Below are positions 1 through 12,699 of a stretch of 64,000 bases of DNA, in pieces (positions within the stretch are counted from its first letter, which is position 1; every line of letters starts with the position of its first letter). This DNA comes from Zonotrichia leucophrys gambelii (taxonomy: Eukaryota; Chordata; Aves; Passeriformes; Passerellidae): positions 67,721,216-67,785,215 of the forward strand of contig NC_088171.1 of assembly GCF_028769735.1 (NCBI RefSeq). Reading direction: 5' to 3'. The notes below the pieces were generated by a model. That model was given only the letters and a program-made list of their open reading frames with translations, was not told the origin of the DNA and searched no databases. A program made the position numbers and the translations under genes.

Positions 1-1664
1 ACACTGTGCTGTGTCTGCACCCTGCACCTCCCACTGCACCCACCACAGACACATCATCCCCTGAGAGATGGGGCATTGGGGTGAACTTTGGTGGGAGTGA
101 GCCTATCAAAGGCCACAGAGTGGAAAAAGATGGCTTGGGCTCCCTGGTACAAGGATTCAATGCTCTCTGAAGTCTGTGAGTCCTAAAATTGTCATTTTAG
201 TTCTCTGGGCTTCTGCTTTTTACCCTTGTAGGCTCCAGATGGATTCAGAGCTTGTTTATGGGGCCCATGGGTTTGATGCAATATTTTTGTTTTGAGTCTG
301 CAAAGCTGATGCCAGCCTTTCTCTTGTGCCTTGCAAGAGACTAATGCAGGGAAGCTGGCCAGACTGCCAAAGGTAGCAAAGTAACCTTTTTCTACAGAGG
401 AAAACACCCATTATCCAAACTGGGCTTGGATTACCAGTGGTTTTTTGCACTTTCTGCTTTATGTTTCTTTTTTTTTTTCCTTGTGTGCTTGCAGTAATGT
501 CCGTAGCCAGACATATGCTCATGGCCTGGAATGAAGTCGACTGCAATTACATCCTGAGGGAGTCACTCAACAGGGGTTTTGTGGAGGCAGGACGCAGGCT
601 GTGGTGGAGCTGCACATGTGCTGTTAGACCTCCGACTGCACTCCCTCTGCCTTCAGCTTTGTGGGAACGAGGAGCAGCAGGCTCAGAAGTACAGCCAGTC
701 TGGTGCACATCTGGAGGCAGTAATTGGAGGTAAAGTGTGCACCTTCTGTTCTCCACTGAATGAGGTGTTTTCTTGCATTAGTAATTTCAGTGCATCTGCA
801 CCAAAATTCATCCTTTTGAACACACTTGCAACCCATCTCCCATGCTCTGTGCTGGGCTGACCCTTCCTCAAGCATTTAGGTGTCAGGAGCTGGGTTGCAG
901 GGTCAGGCCTCTCTCCTGTAAGGCTCCTTGTGCTTCACTTCCTTTATCTCCAAGAGCAGCCAGAAGCACATGCTGTGGCAACATAATCATTTAATCCAGG
1001 CTGGTGAAACCTGTTCTCCAGATGAACAACTGACAGATCGTTTGCTCTGTAGCTCTGCATATGAATGCAATGTTTGTTGGGGTGGATGGATGCCGGTGCC
1101 AGTTTTCCACTCCAGTTTCCAGCAAAACTGAGCAGCAGCCTGACCATGAATCTGCTTCCAGTTCCTTCCTCTGCTCCCTGCAACATCCTTGCTGCAGCCA
1201 CATTAGTGGGGAGTGCTGGGGCTCTCCCTCCCTGGCTGCTGCTGTGGATGCAGTAGGTACACAGGTTCCTGGCAGGGACGCAGCCCTTGGAGGAGTGCAG
1301 CAGGCCTGTGGCGCCCGGGATTGGAACGTGTTTGCCCGGGGAGGCAGGTGATACCTGAAAGGGTGCAGCCAAAACTAACAAAGGTGTGTTCAGAGATAGA
1401 TACAGTTTGATCTTTAGCCCCTGATACAAACCTTGCCTTGGCTGGGGAAGCTGCTCTGCCAAGCCCTTTTGTAAGGGTGTAACAGCCTGGCGGATTGCTG
1501 GTGATTCCAGCAGTGGGTTGGAGTGAGGACATGTGCTGCTGCTTCCCTTGCAACTGCTGTGAGTTAGCAGGGGCAAGGGAGAGGTGCACCCCCTGTTTTA
1601 GGTCTCTGCAGTCCTCAGGTCTGAATGTCAGACGTGAGGAGATGGTGCTCTTATAGTCTCATGT
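1..1664. other. Non-coding sequence, no recognised gene
   Basis: Mostly unique sequence with a T run at 468-478. One weak exon-like block is at 657-729 on the plus strand: acceptor CTCTGCCTTCAG, donor GGAG|GTAAAG, open in one frame. I do not recognise its product and do not call it a gene. Confidence 0.6.
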
Positions 1665-1957
1665 GCAGTAATAGTTACAGAGTGGCTTGGGTTGGAAGGG
1701 ACCTTAAAGATCACCCAGTTCCAAGCCCCTCTGCCATGGGCAGGGATGCCTTCCACTAGACCAGGTTACTCAAAGCCCTGTCCAACCTGGCCTTGGACAC
1801 TTACGGGAGTGGAGCATCTACAACTTGTCTGAACAACCTGTCCCAGTGTCTCACCACGCTCACAGTAAAGAATTCCTTTCTAGTATCTAATCTAAATCTA
1901 CTTTCAGTTTAAAGGCACTACCTCTTGTCCCAGCACGACATGCCCTTGTCAAAAGAA
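1665..1957 (-). mobile_element. CR1 LINE, 3' end fragment
   Basis: The plus strand carries the reverse complement of a CR1 3' end. Recognisable blocks are GGCTTGGGTTGGAAGGGACC, TTAAAGATCACCCAGTTCC, CTGCCATGGGCAGGGATGCC, TTCCACTAGACCAGGTTACT and CCAACCTGGCCTTGGACAC. Further in are AGTAAAGAATTCCTTTCTAG and the CTCTTGTCCCAGCAC...CATGCCCTTGTC segment from the end of ORF2. The degenerate TAGTTACAGAG at 1671-1682 is what remains of the terminal 8-bp repeats. It is a 5'-truncated, non-autonomous copy of about 290 bp with only modest divergence by eye, so it is the youngest-looking CR1 in the window. Confidence 0.93.
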
Positions 1958-4900
1958 CAGAATCAGTGGTTCATTGCACATTGTGCAAATGCATGTGCTT
2001 ATGTAGGTTTTCTGAGTGCCCAGAAAATCTGTCATCTCCTAAGTGCTGGAGGTACCTCTGGTAAGCAGCCTGTCCTTCTCTGCTGCAGTCCTTGTTTGCT
2101 GCCTCTCTGGTTTCAGGGTCCATCCCTTCCAGATTTTGTAATGCAAGCAGCAGCTGACACTCACAGCCCAGCTGATGGCTTGGTGGTGGCACAAAACCAG
2201 GGAGAGGGCTGTGGTGTGCACTGGAGGCAGCCACTGCTCAGACAAACAGCATTAGAAACTTACCAGGTGACTATGCAATGGTTTTGCCAATGTATTCTTT
2301 ATTTTTGGCTTAAGGAGCAAGCTGAGTGCTGAGACTTTACCAGGGCTAGCTTGAGCCTCTTGAATTGCCTGATCTGGTTGCACTGCCTCTGAGGATGGAG
2401 AGCTGAAGAAGCTGCTTGCATTCAGATTGCAATCCAGATGCTTTTTTTGAGACGAGCATGCATTAAATGTTTTTGGGCCAGTCCTGTGAGGTTGGCCCAA
2501 CCTCCAGAAACAGTTTCCAAGCTTATTGTCCAGAATAGTGTGCTCTAAATATGCTCTGCTTCCCCCTGCTCTAGCTGGTCTGACCTACTGTGACCATACA
2601 ACAGGGTTTTTCTTTCAGCTCAGAAGAGATTCATATTAAGATCGGTGTTACTTGCACAGTGAAACAGCTTATTTTTCTTCCTTGTTCCCTGTTACACACC
2701 TCCAGTGCCTGTCTCTGTGCTAGATGAGAGCCTGTGGGGAGTTCAGGGAGTGCAGGTCTGGGCCGTGCATCACCCTGTCACCAGGACCAAGCTGGGAGAG
2801 GCCAGTACATGTGCACAGCTCGGAGCAATGCGTGCTGTGCTCGGGGAAGAGGGTGGGGAACGGGAGGTTTGAAACCCTCACTGGTATTTTATCTTCAGTT
2901 TAGCATGGCTCAGGTTTGTCAGCAAAACACCATGGTCCTGAAATGTCAAGCCTGAGGGGGAACTGGGAAAAGAACATCCTAGAGCTCCTGTGTTTCTGTC
3001 TAGGGCTTTGGACACAGCTTCAGTCAAAGATTCCCCCTTCCTGAAAGGAGAGAGATGTCAAAGTGTAATGTTGACATCAGTTATGTGAAGTCCACTCAGA
3101 CCTATTCAACCCCCTGCCTCTGCATAACTTTTTTTTGGCAAGCATTAACTAATAAGGAAGGGAGTAAATCTTGCTTGAAGTTATTTTTCTTCCTGCTCCT
3201 GTGTCCCACCCCCAGGCGCCCCATGGCAGGTGCTGCAGAGGCGAAAACCAGCGCTCCTGCAGAGAGAGATTAGCAGCACACAGAATGATCTCTCCCGTCC
3301 TTGTGCACCCCAGAGCCCGGAAACTCCCCCATCTCTGCAGCCTTGCAGCCCAGCTGTCCCAAAGCCCAGGCAGCAGGGATGGATAACAGCAGGCTGCTCT
3401 CTGTGCTGCAGCCCAGGCGATGCAGGAGATAATGGGAATGATTTCTTGGTACAAGTACAAGCATGAATCCTCTGAAGAAATACTAAGTCTAGTTGTGGTG
3501 GGGGAAAAAAGAAAAATAAAGCAAATGCACACCCTTGCACACACACAGCCTCGACCTCATGTAACGTTGAAGGGTTTGGTTCTGTCTCACTTTTTTTTCT
3601 CAGCTGCTGGTCCTTGAACTCCTCCCAGTGTGGCTCCACCACTGGAGCAACAGCTGGTGTGCTGAGGTGCAGTGCAGGGCTGCCAGCTCTCCCCCCTGCA
3701 GATCAAGCCTTGCACTCTGTTACTGGGGGTTTTCCTTGCAGCCCTCGTGCCTCTCTGCCAGAAGCGCTTGGACTGTGTGAGAATTGTGCATTTTGACAGA
3801 AGAAAAAGGGGTGGGGGGGAAGCTAATTAAGAAAATGTGTTTCTAGCACTGCACTCAGGATTGTGTAGGAAAATTAACAGATAGGAAATGGGTATGAGCT
3901 ACAGTGAGTATAATAATAATCTTTTTGCTCTGAGCAGGGCTGCATGAGCTGTCTGGATGACACGTGGTGGAGCAGGGGTGTGGAAGAAAATGGAGCCCTG
4001 CTCAGTGCTGCAGGCCTTTTGCCACTGCAACTGAAGGAGTAAAAACTTATTTTGCCACTCTGGATGCTAACTCATGGCAGGCAATCGCTTTAGCTATGGT
4101 AAATGAAGCCCAAGGAAGGGTCCATCAGATATTAACTCCTAAGCCTTAGGGTGTTTTGCTAAGTGAGGTGCCAGACCAGTCTGTGGAAATCTTGTTCTTG
4201 AATTATTATTCCTTTTAAATGTTAGACTGTGCCTGCAAAGATGAAGTGTTTCCTGGCCTTGCTTTTCAGTATTGCTATTCTTTCCATCCTCTATTGCTTC
4301 CACAGTGGGTACAGAGTCATGAGCTTTCAATACCTGCAAATTTCCATCTGGTTTGTTAGCAGCACTCCTCATTAAGGGGATTATGAAAAGTTGGAGATGC
4401 TACAGGTAAGCATCCAAACAGTAATCCTGGCTTCCACAATGAGGCAGTGTGTTTTGTGAGGTTAGAGCAGCAGGAACAGGAGTCATGAGTGACAGAGCAA
4501 AAAATCAGTGATTGCTGTTTGGCAGGAGATACTTAAACTTTGTCAAGCCAGGCAAGTATCTCCATTGTGGTCTCTGACTCACAATTCAAGTATGCTGGGA
4601 ACATTTGAGGGGGCTGGGTCAGTTCTTTAAGCAGTGGGAAAACAAGGCTTTAATGCATCACGGCATAACTTTGGGTCTGTGCTCTACTGTTCTGCCCTTC
4701 TTTGAGGAAACTGGTGTGGCTGGCGGTGGGGAGAGGGAGGTGTTGTGAAACCACACAAACACACACACTCACATGTGATTTTAATCCCTCCTAACAGTGT
4801 TTCAGGCTCATTTGACTGTGCTGGCTGAGCTGAGCCACTTCTGACTTGCCCTCCTGAAGGTGAACAGAGGACAAGGCTGTGTGGTGGGGCGGGTGACAAC

Positions 4901-7900
4901 TCGGTGACATCCTCTGCTGCAGCAGCCTGGCTGAGGTATGCAATGCAGAAGAGCTTGTGGAGGGGCTCACCAGCCCCTTCCAGCTATTCACTAGCACTCT
5001 GTAGGCACAGGAGTGTCCCAAACTGGCCAGTGAAACCAGGCTTGCAGCTCTGGTGTGTGGTCACTGTGGTGGCAAAGAGCAGCCGGGCTGTTCTGGTGAA
5101 TCAGGCTGCGAGGGTAGGAAGGCTTGCCAGCAGCTGGGCTCTCCTGCTTCCTTCCAGTGCTGCAGATAACGCCCTCCCGGGGAGGGAGGTGCATTTGTGC
5201 CCTTACCAGAGGTGTTTTCTGTTGATATGGTGTGTTCCTGCACATGGAGGGGAAGGCAGATATGGCCAGACATCCTCTCCCAGATCCTGTTGCGTGGGTG
5301 AGAGCAGCTCTGGCAGTGGGGCTGCTCCTTAGTGCTCCTCCGGCAGGAGGCAAGCACCCATTTGGGGATGCTTCCTGGAAAATACAATTGTACAGTGAGC
5401 AATTGCTTTCTGTCCATGGCTTTGCACCTCCAGCTCCTGGGAGGGGCTGGAAGGAGAACCAGGAAATGGTGCTGGAAAAGTATGGCCAAAAATGGTCAAG
5501 ACCAGGTAAGGAGCAGCCATATGGCAGATGAGCTGCTGGCTCCATAATTAAGCCAAGCGCTCTGGATGTAAGAGGTTTGGCTGTGCTCAGCTGAGAGCCT
5601 GGCTTCCTGTGTGTTCCTCCCTGCTATGATTCTGACCAAAAATTCCATTTTTGACCTGAAAAACCTTCCAGATGAAAATTTAATTATAAAAGTGATGTAT
5701 TCCCACAAGAAACTTCAGTGTCAGCAAATAAGCATTTTTTTTCTGAAAAACTGTTTTATTCACACACACAAAAAACTGACTCCCACTGATTCCATGCTGG
5801 AGCATTACCCCGGTAAAAACTCTTTTGATTTGTTTAATAAAAATGACTACAGTTTACAATTAGCACCCATTAGGCATACAAGTTGCAAAGAATTGACACT
5901 GGTCCTGAAGTCCTCTTGCACAGGATAAATTTTTTTGGCAAGTGATTAAATCATGACCTATGCTATATCAGTGATTTATAAATGGTTTCTGGCAGTGGAG
6001 AAGTGGGATGAATCAATCATGGGAGTGTTAACCCAGATAACAAGATTTTCTTTCCTTTGGTGCAACAAATTCCTTGCTTTCTGCAGAGCAAAGGTGCAAG
6101 CATTTTCCTTCAGACCATATGACTTGTAACACGACTTGGTAAATATTTTCCTTAAGTAAAGGTCTTTGCTCATGGTTGTTATTGGTTCCATATTTACTTG
6201 GGATCTTTGCATGCAGAGGATGGCTTTTGGCTTGTGGGGAGGAACTTCTCCGACGCTGGACTGTTTCCCCTCACACTCCTGAGTCTCTCCAAGATTGCCT
6301 GTACTGCTCAGAAAGGCTGCTAGGGGCAAGGTGCTTTTCTGTGCCTAACAGAAAATTCTGCAAGTTCATTGATAAAGGCCAGATAAAACAAAGCTTGGAA
6401 AGTCAACATGTTCAAGAAGTTATGCTGTTCTGGGAAACAAGCAGAGAGGAGGTGTGTATTTATGTGGACAAAAGCAGCCCTAACTGTAAACCATAATATA
6501 TCTGTTAGCACATTAATGTGTCTGATGCTGACTAATTCCAGGGGTGTTCCTGCTGCCCAGCAGCAAAAGTGCAAATAAGTGGACAGCTGTGATTTAGGAC
6601 AGCTGCCAAATATTTGAACACATCGTGACAATTCAGGCCACCCACTCTCATAAGTAAATACAACTCCTGGAGAATCATTTCAAGCGCAGAACAGCCACTT
6701 TCACGTGCACCTCAGCCAAATGGCCCTTAGGTATTTGGGGCCAAACTTTGCCTTCTGTTACACCCCAGGAGCCCTCATTCACTCCAGGGTTTGCGCTATG
6801 TAGCTGAGGGGCAGAGCTGACTCTTGATGCTAATCTGACTTTTTCTAGCTCAGTAAGTACAATTTCACATGTAAATGTAAATGTGGAACAGATCTGGACT
6901 CGATTAGCTCCTGAATCCTTGACAAAAAGCCATAATTGTTTATCCAGATGATATTTCTTTCTTTTTCTTTTATTTTCTCTACACTTTAAGCCCAAGGTTT
7001 TAATGGGCCTGTGAAATAAATACATGAGTGTAGATTACAGTGGTATCAAAGGTGTGAGGGAAGCCCTTCCCTTCTCCTCAGCAGGCTAAATGATCACTTG
7101 GTGCTCACTTCAGTTGTCTCTCCAGAGCCTTGGGCAGGGGTGGCTGCGGATCTGACTGAGGTGGGAGGGAGGGAGGGTATTTCCAAGACAACACTTAGCC
7201 CGGGGCTCTCATTACAGATGTGAAGGACCTGTGATATATATCTTTTTTTTTTTCCTGGTAGGCAGTGAAATCTGTGCTAGTGGCTATATCTGGGGCACAG
7301 GGCTGTTGGGGGAGGAGAAAAGCAAGGGAATATGGAAAAAAATTGTATTTATCAGGGTAATCTAGTTTAGGAGCACAAGTACTAAAACATTTTAATCACA
7401 GTCATACGGCTGTGTGTCACTTCAGGGCAGAATTAAGGCTATTTGTATTCCTTGGTAGCACACTGCCACACTTCAACAAGTTTGAATTTATTTTAAGCAT
7501 AACTTTAACTCTGAATTCCCTGGGTTTGTGATGTCTGGTCTGGAAATAAATGCAACCTCTTTATATTGTACTTTACTCTTAAAATAGGCTTTCAACTTTA
7601 GCTCCATTTCTGTTGGCTCGGCAAGAGCATGGGCTGTCATTTCCTGCCCTGCTGGGTCTGCTGTTTAAATGGAGAGGGCGGTGTATCCGAATAAAGGAAC
7701 ACAGCAGTAAAAGCTGGGATGGGAGAGGGTTGGCACTCCCAGGGCAGCTGTGCCACAGCTCAGTTATTGCTTTAACTGCCCATGCCTGACAATATCCTGC
7801 ATGAGTGTATGGCTACCTTTGGCACAGAGATGCTGTCCTTGGGGGTAGGAGGAGCTCAGAAGGGGTCAAAGTTTCAAATTTGGTTTCATGCTGAGGAAGT

Positions 7901-10900
7901 GACATTATGATCTCAGCTCCCATTAAGGCCATTGGAATTGGTGGGATGATGTTCAGCTCACAGCCAAGCTTGTGAGCTTGGCTGACACCTCTGGAGCTGC
8001 TGCTGTAGGTCTTTATGTGCCACGATGGAGAGGCTGCTCCCGGCCAGGCTGGGCATGGCTGGCCCAGGGGCGTGCCCAGGGATGGGGCACAGGGATATTG
8101 CCCTGCAGGAAAAGTTACTCTGTTTGCCTCCTCACGGGGGAAATCACCTCCTCCTCCTCCTGTGATGGGGAAGGTTGGTGGCTCAGGGAACTCTGGGGAC
8201 AGAGTCCATGCCCTGGCTGTTTTTAACACAGATTTCTTCAGACAAGGCTTGCCCTTGATAGGAGAGAAACAGCATCATTCCTGGAGTTTCTCTGCCTGCC
8301 TGCAGCCATTACCTCCTTTCCCCACTCCCAAACCATCCTGCTGGGCTTCCTGCCTTGCTACACATCCAGAGACACAGTGAATACATACACCCCCCTCTCT
8401 CTCCTGTGCAAGTTCCCTCACTTTCTCCCTCATTTCCCTCCCAATACACCCATGCCCTACCCCCTGACTAAAGAAAAATTTCCCTCTTTTTTTGGCAGCT
8501 GGCCTTCCCAGGGGCCCAGACTAACAGAACCCTGAGCCCTGACTGACTGTGCCTTGGCCAGAGCAGAGCGACTCTTTGCTGAGAGATAATGTTGCCTTAA
8601 AGGAGAAGAGATTCTTTTAATTTCCCTATCTGATTTGCTGTCTTGCTCACCCATTTGTTTCTAGGCTCCCATGAGGAGAGTAATGCTTGTGCCTTGGACC
8701 TGCTGCCTCCCAGTCACCTACCGGGAGTTCCCCTCTTCCTGGACAGTCTTCCTGCCTGTGGAGTTCACCTCTGAGCCAGGCCTCCCATAATTAAAGCAAG
8801 CCTTGCTTTTGACTTTCTGCAAGCTCTGGATTTCTGCAAGGCCTTTCCAGGACTTGCAGCTTTCCTCCAGCTCAGCCCTTGCAAGCCAAATGATGAGGCT
8901 TCCAGGGCTTCTCCCGCGGGATGGCTCCAGTGCATGCATCTCACTGTCAGGAAGCTTTTCCTGACACTCAGCCGAAATTTCCCCCTTTTCAAATGTCATC
9001 CTGGCACTCCTACTTAGCATGCACTTTCTGTGTGTCTCACTCCCTCTGAGCAGGCTGTGCTTTTCCCTCTCCACTGCCTGGGCTCTTTCTGGTGCTTGCT
9101 GGCTGTCACCCACTTTCCTCGCACCCGCCTCAGCTTGGCCAGTCCAAGCACATTATCTTACAGCTCATTTCCCTTTATAAATCAAACCTCTCAGGCATTT
9201 TCCTCTCTTTTTTTTCTAGTTCTTTCTTCTTTTAAAAAATTTTTTATATTTCTACTTTTCCCTTCTCGGCACCACACAGGAGGGATTTTTGGGTGTCTGC
9301 CCCATGGTTCAGAACATTTTTCTCTCCACTTTTACTGGCAAGGATTTTAGTATAAAGTGCTGACATTTCTTTGTTGCCATGGGCAGCTCCCTCTCAGAGT
9401 AATGAATGGTTGGGAATGGGTAAATGCACAACCAGAGGTCCTGGGAGCAGCCCAGGCAGGTGTCCCTCAACCTGTGCCATGTTCATGCAAACTCTCCAGT
9501 GCAGACTGAGCACCCACTGTTGCCCTCCTCTGTGTGGAGTCATGATCACTCTCCCCTTTTTGGACTCTTCCTGTGGATTTTGTGCATCTGAGGATATTAA
9601 ACCTCTGCTGAGTTAGGTTTGTGTGGGCAATGACCTTGAGTTCAGGGAGGACTGGAAATTAAGCAGGGCAGGCTGTGCCTCATGGTGTGCATGCATGAAA
9701 TGGCTCCATGTACCTCATTTCTTTATCAAGCCAGCCTGAATGTGCTGCCTGATGAGGAGCAGAGCAGCACCAGAATGGAAAAGAATAAGAGACAGCCTTT
9801 CCTTCTGTTTCCAGCTTCTTTGCTACCACATGACATGGGTTTTGTTCAGAATCAGGACCTGGGCTGAAGGGCTGAGCTGCTCTCCCACTTTGCAATGCCA
9901 CTGGCATTGAGTTCTTGCTTTGCCGTAGCCAGAAAATGAAGGTTTCTCCATGCAAAGCAACAAACACAACTGTGGAGGTTGCCATGACAGCTCCAAGGAG
10001 AAACTGGGTCAGCCCGTGGAGGGGACCAGTCATGGCTGCCTGGTGGTCACCTGCAAGCCCACAAGGGCAGATGTGTTCCAGCACTCATTGTTGGGCTGAC
10101 TGCACTGGTTCTGTGTTTTCTGGGAGGAAACCAAAGAGTTTCAAACTTGGTTACCATTTTAAAGTTGCTGTGGCTAAAATGGTTGGTTGAAACCCACACC
10201 ACTGCCATGGCAACAGATACATACACATTTTTTTTGGAACGTGAAATGAGAGCAATTTTTCTGGTGCATAAGTAACTCTTCAGAGGAGGAGATGCTGAGG
10301 AACTAGAATTAGGAATAACCTACTGAGGGGACTGGAGATATCAAGCCAGTAGAACTGAATACAGGATAATTTCAAAATTAAAAAGGAAGTCAAGGATGAA
10401 TGGTGAGGCTGAGAAAGTGCTTTGGCCAGTAAAATTCCTTAAATAATAGTGTGCTCCATGGACTTAAGACCAGTTATGAAACACATCATTGGTTTCACGT
10501 CAAAATAATTTTTCCAACAGATAGAAGTGCATGTTTGATGATTATTGATCCCTTTGGAGAATGTGGTCACAAGTGTTTCAGGGGAACATTGCTGAGAATT
10601 GTGGAAGATCTATACTTTTTTCCAGCCATTTACCCTCATCACCTTCTGTATATCCTGCTCGAGGGTACCATATTGATCTGTTAATTCTCCTTTTCTCTTC
10701 CTACTTGCCACTTTTGAGACAGAAGACACCAGGGATCAGGGCACCCTTCTTGAAGAACAGAAGGGATGGGTGAGGCACATCAAACAGTCCCTGCAGTGGA
10801 AGCCAAAGTCACCATGGTTCCTTTCCTTTGTCATCACCATAATGCTGTGTAGAAGGACAGACAGTGATGGCCCACCTCCCGTGGGTCGTGTATTATCAGC

Positions 10901-11623
10901 AGTTTCATAACAGAGTAGTTTTAGACTTAAATCCAGCTCTGCTTTGGCGTAGCTACCACTGACAGGTCATGGTGTGACCTGTTTAACAGTGTGACTATAC
11001 AATCTCTGATTATTTCCATGTAAATGAAAATACATACTTTTGTGGAGACTAGGACAGTTTTGGGGAATTGCACGTGTGAAATATAAATTAATGCATTGAA
11101 AAGCCTTTTGTACACACACACGTGCACACACACAAAAGCATGGATCAAATTGCAAGGTTTGCTCCATAAAAGTGGTGTTGATTTTGAAGGTTTTGCTGCT
11201 GCCTTTTGCAGCCTTTTTCCTGTCACAGAGGCAAGGAGCACCGGAGGGTTTGCCCCATGGGGCACTGACAGCTTGGCACTTTGCACTGCATGGCTGGAGC
11301 ATCACAGGGCCTGGCATTACCTGGCCAGGAGCGGAGTTGTGGCAGTGACCCCGAGCCTTAGGAAGAGGTACCTCTGTTTCTGTGCTGGTAGCCGGTATTG
11401 CACTGCTGGGACAGTGGTTTAGCCATGACAACAGAATGATGATCTGTGCTTGCTGAGCACTACCACTGCACAAGCAGTACTTTTCTGAGATCAGAGCCCC
11501 AGTTCAGTCTGCTGGCACCAAGGCTGAGCTGGGTGCAGGACCTTTCAGCCTTGGGTTGGAGTCCCTCTGAGACATCAAAACGTGAAAATCCTTCCTGCTG
11601 GTCTCCTCCTTGCCTGGTTTCCC
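1958..11623. other. Non-coding sequence, no recognised gene
   Basis: Unique-looking intergenic DNA with short CA-rich patches (4751-4772, 5761-5770, 11111-11137), a T run at 7243-7253 and an AT-rich stretch at about 5620-5980. Open frames here reach about 140 codons. They show no recognisable family motif and are consistent with chance. Confidence 0.65.
11111..11137. repeat. (CA)n microsatellite, interrupted
   Basis: Two short ACACAC runs are separated by CGTG, about 27 bp in total. Confidence 0.9.
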
Positions 11624-12699
11624 TGTGTTTGACCCTGTCTGAATATGAGGTCCCCACCCAATCTGCTTTATCACTCCCCTCCTCAGCTGGACAGGAGAGA
11701 GAAAAGGCTCCTCAACTGAGATAAGGTCAGGTAGAGATCACTCAACAATTACAGTCATGGGCAAAACAGACTCAACTTGAGGGAATTAGATTAATTTATT
11801 ATCAATAAAATCAGAGTATGATAATGAGAAATAAAACTAAATCTTGGAAACACCCCCCACTCCTCCATTCTTCCTGGACTCAACTTCACTCCCAAATTCT
11901 CTACCTGCTTCCCACAGGGCAGGGGGATGGGGAACTGGGGCTACAGTGCAGAGGGAACAGGGAACTGGGGCTGTGGTCAGTTCATCACACAGTGTCTCTG
12001 CTGCTCCTTCCTCCTCAGGGAGGGGACTCCTCACATTCTTTTCCTGCTCTACCCAGGAGTCCCTCCCATGGAAGACAGTCCTCCATGAATTTCTGCAAGG
12101 TGAGTCCTTCCCACAGCCTGCAGTTCTTTATGAACTTCCCCACTGTGGGTCCCTTCCACAGTGTGGGTCTCCCACAAGGTTACAAGTCCTGCCAGCAAAC
12201 CTGCTCCAGGGTGGGCTCCTCTCTCCACAGGGCCGCAGTTCCTGCCAGGAGCCTGCTGCAGCATGTGCTTCCATGGGGTCACAGCCTCCTTTGGGCATCC
12301 ACCTGCTCCAGCGTGGGGTCCTCCACAGTGGAGGAGTGTCTGCTCCACTCCATGGGCTCCAGAGGCACAGCCTGCCCTCATATGGGCTGTGCCATGGGCT
12401 GCAGGGGAACCTCTGCTCTGGCACCTGGATCACCTCCTCCCCCTCCTCCTTCACTGACCTTGGTGTCTGCAGGGCTGTTTCTCTGACATGTTCTCACTCC
12501 TCTCTCCAGCTGCAGTTGCTCTCATTTTCTCAAAGGTGCTACCATCATCAGTGACGGGCTCAGCACTGGCCAGATTCGGATCCATTTAGGTCTGGCTGTC
12601 AATGGCTCCATTGGACATGGGGGAAACTTCTGGCAGCTTCTCACAGAGGCCACCCTTAGAGCACCCCACTAAAAAACCTTGCCATACAAACCAAATACA
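11624..12699 (-). mobile_element. Solo LTR of an avian endogenous retrovirus
   Basis: This segment of about 1.08 kb has retroviral LTR termini on the minus strand, beginning TGTATTTGGTTTG and ending GGGTCAAACACA (TG...CA). Interior blocks match an abundant LTR family I know from songbird genomes. They include CTTGCCATACAAACC, GGAAACTTCTGGCAGC, CACTGACCTTGGTGTCTGCA, ACTTCACTCCCAAATTC, CAGGGAGGGGACTCCTCACA and GGCAAAACAGACTCAACTTG (plus-strand spelling). An AATAAA signal lies at 11795-11800. No gag, pol or env sequence and no second LTR are adjacent, so it is a solo LTR left by recombination. The 5 bp on each side (TTCCC and CTGTC) do not match, so the target duplication has decayed or the edges are off by a few bases. 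I cannot assign the ERV class with certainty. Confidence 0.85.
12040..12430. repeat. Imperfect tandem repeats of about 50 bp inside the solo LTR
   Basis: The central LTR repeats a unit with the core CTGCTCCAG(C/G)GTGGG followed by a TCC(T/A)CA(C/G)-type segment, in several diverged copies. Examples are CCTGCTCCAGGGTGGGCTCC near 12200 and CCTGCTCCAGCGTGGGGTCC near 12301, with further weaker copies on both sides. This repetitive interior creates spurious open frames of more than 200 codons on both strands. Confidence 0.7.

Noticed and set aside
11818..12554. Two plus-strand open frames of more than 220 codons and opposing frames of about 110 codons
   Set aside because: They lie entirely inside the solo LTR. 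The repetitive GC-rich interior gives long frames on both strands. No retroviral protein motif is present.
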